From Chloroflexi bacterium TSY (GTDB taxonomy: Bacteria > Chloroflexota > Anaerolineae > Caldilineales > Caldilineaceae), in NCBI GenBank assembly GCA_019217005.1, contig JAHBNG010000189.1:1-14952 (forward strand): a DNA stretch of 14,952 nt, written 5' to 3'. The notes below the pieces were generated by a model. That model was not told where the DNA came from and searched no databases. It saw only the letters and a program-made list of their open reading frames with translations. Shown piece after piece: positions 14,548 to 14,952 of this stretch. How positions within the stretch are numbered: position 1 is the stretch's first letter; every line of letters begins with the position of its first letter. A program made the translations under genes and the position numbers.

Positions 14548-14612
14548 CTCAAGCTCAATGATGTCAATGCTAAGGGCTCAGCCACCATCTCGCATAGGGT
14601 GTGCTGGATAGT
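14398..14612 (-). other. Carrier-like insert lacking the phosphopantetheine serine (upstream copy)
   Basis: Helix 1 reads TIQHTLCEMVAE (from 14612), then after a one-base break IDIIELEVEQSFAECGLDAVQLSRLQ and GTMVKDVAQRISAL. The attachment position (codon 14514-14512) is GCA, alanine, as in the other insert at 1990-2208. It lies at the same place, inside the KS flanking subdomain and before YTLQVGREAMEERLA. Confidence 0.65.
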
Positions 14613-14952
14613 TGGGGAGCCTACTGTTGCATCGGATTCTTGTCTACCTGGATTCGGTGCAGATGCCTGCTCCAAATAGACCAGCAGCCTATGGGCATAT
14701 TCCTCAGCCGTTCCTCATTCTTGGCCGAGAGCACAATCACCTGCTGTCACCGTCAGAGCTGCCCCTGCAGCTTTGCCACCGAGGGGTCTGCTGGGCCACT
14801 TGCTGCCTCCTACTCCCTCATATTCTTCTACCACTAGATGAGCGTTGGCCCTGCCCGCCCAAAGGAGCCACGCCGCGCGGCGCGGATATTCTTTACCTCA
14901 CCATCAATCTCAACCACAGGCCGTTTCCATTCCGCCAGCGTCCCTTGCACTT
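14548..14952 (-). pseudogene. PKS segment: KS C-terminus and first flanking helix, heavily frame-shifted
   Basis: No single frame is open, but pieces are plain: VQGTLAEWKRPVVEIDGEV (14950 down), RRGSFG, NAHLVVEEYEGVGG, VIVLSAKNEERLR, YAHRLLVYLEQASAPNPG, TIQHTLCEMVAE. In order these make the end of a KS (compare DWEQPVIEVDG and NAHLVVEEYE in the next module) and the start of its flanking subdomain. At least five small indels fall in 400 bases, far denser than in the rest of the PKS. The KS catalytic core lies beyond the window. Confidence 0.72.

Larger units (their letters stand above)
218..14952 (-). pseudogene. Interrupted trans-AT polyketide synthase gene (overall extent in window)
   Basis: This entry describes the whole disrupted gene; its readable pieces are listed separately. 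Domain order is KS(C-terminus)-carrier-like insert-DH-KR-ACP-KS-ECH-ACP-KS-carrier-like insert-ACP-TE. There are two insertion sites, at 2533-4028 and 11511-14043. Deleting 2533-4033 and 11511-14051 (element plus one target duplication) rejoins the codons and leaves about 10.7 kb. Remaining frame breaks lie near 9735, about 7360-7440, about 2515, about 1920-1950, about 1735 and about 1045, with several more between 14548 and 14952. None of the KS domains is followed by an AT, so malonyl units would be loaded by a separate acyltransferase, not seen here. The catalytic residues of all complete KS, DH, KR, ACP and TE domains are intact, so the gene was functional until recently, or some breaks are sequencing errors. 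Confidence 0.85.

Overview
The window is dominated by the 3' end of one large trans-acyltransferase (trans-AT) modular polyketide synthase gene on the minus strand. It has been broken by insertion sequences and many small indels. No AT domain is present: each ketosynthase (KS) runs straight into the conserved post-KS flanking subdomain (YTLQVGREAMEERLA ... LWVxGVEIDW ... RISLPTYPFARxRYW), which is the trans-AT layout. In transcription order (high to low coordinates) the assembly line reads: KS C-terminus with a carrier-like insert (14952-14044), DH-KR-ACP-KS (11510-7358), post-KS linker, ECH, ACP, KS (7418-4029), KS tail with a second carrier-like insert and post-KS linker (2532-about 1500), ACP (about 1380-1150), terminal thioesterase (about 1063-218). 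Removing the mobile DNA leaves about 10.7 kb of PKS in this window.

Three insertion sequences, from two unrelated families, occupy the rest. Two copies of one roughly 1.5-kb element (17-bp inverted ends, DDE-type transposase, family not assigned) lie in opposite orientation at 2533-4028 and 11549-13042. An IS1595-family element (11511-14043) sits in the PKS with an 8-bp target duplication. The second 1.5-kb copy is nested inside it, between its left end and its transposase gene. Taking out each insertion plus one target duplication rejoins the PKS codons (TQL/RDWQ at one site, DWQL/LDGHQ at the other), so the insertions are recent relative to a once intact gene.

All transposases and the PKS also carry frame breaks. 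Most are one-base changes in homopolymer runs, two lie in linkers with 7-bp or 8-bp tandem repeats, and a dense cluster lies in the last 400 bases. The two 1.5-kb copies differ from each other mainly in homopolymer length. This raises a real possibility that part of the frameshifting is sequencing error, while the insertions themselves are well supported by inverted ends and target duplications.

At the left edge, a separate minus-strand gene with a good ribosome binding site begins at 111 and encodes the N-terminus of a lipocalin-like domain protein.

A moderate GC content, a heavy load of nested insertion sequences, low-complexity heptamer-type repeats in PKS linkers and a PksX-type trans-AT layout suggest a large-genome environmental bacterium. 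Ktedonobacteria or another Chloroflexota, or a cyanobacterium-like producer, would fit, but this is a low-confidence guess. The biochemically most interesting parts are the embedded ECH-ACP pair, which seems to lack two hallmarks of beta-branching, and the two carrier-like inserts whose phosphopantetheine serine is alanine in both.
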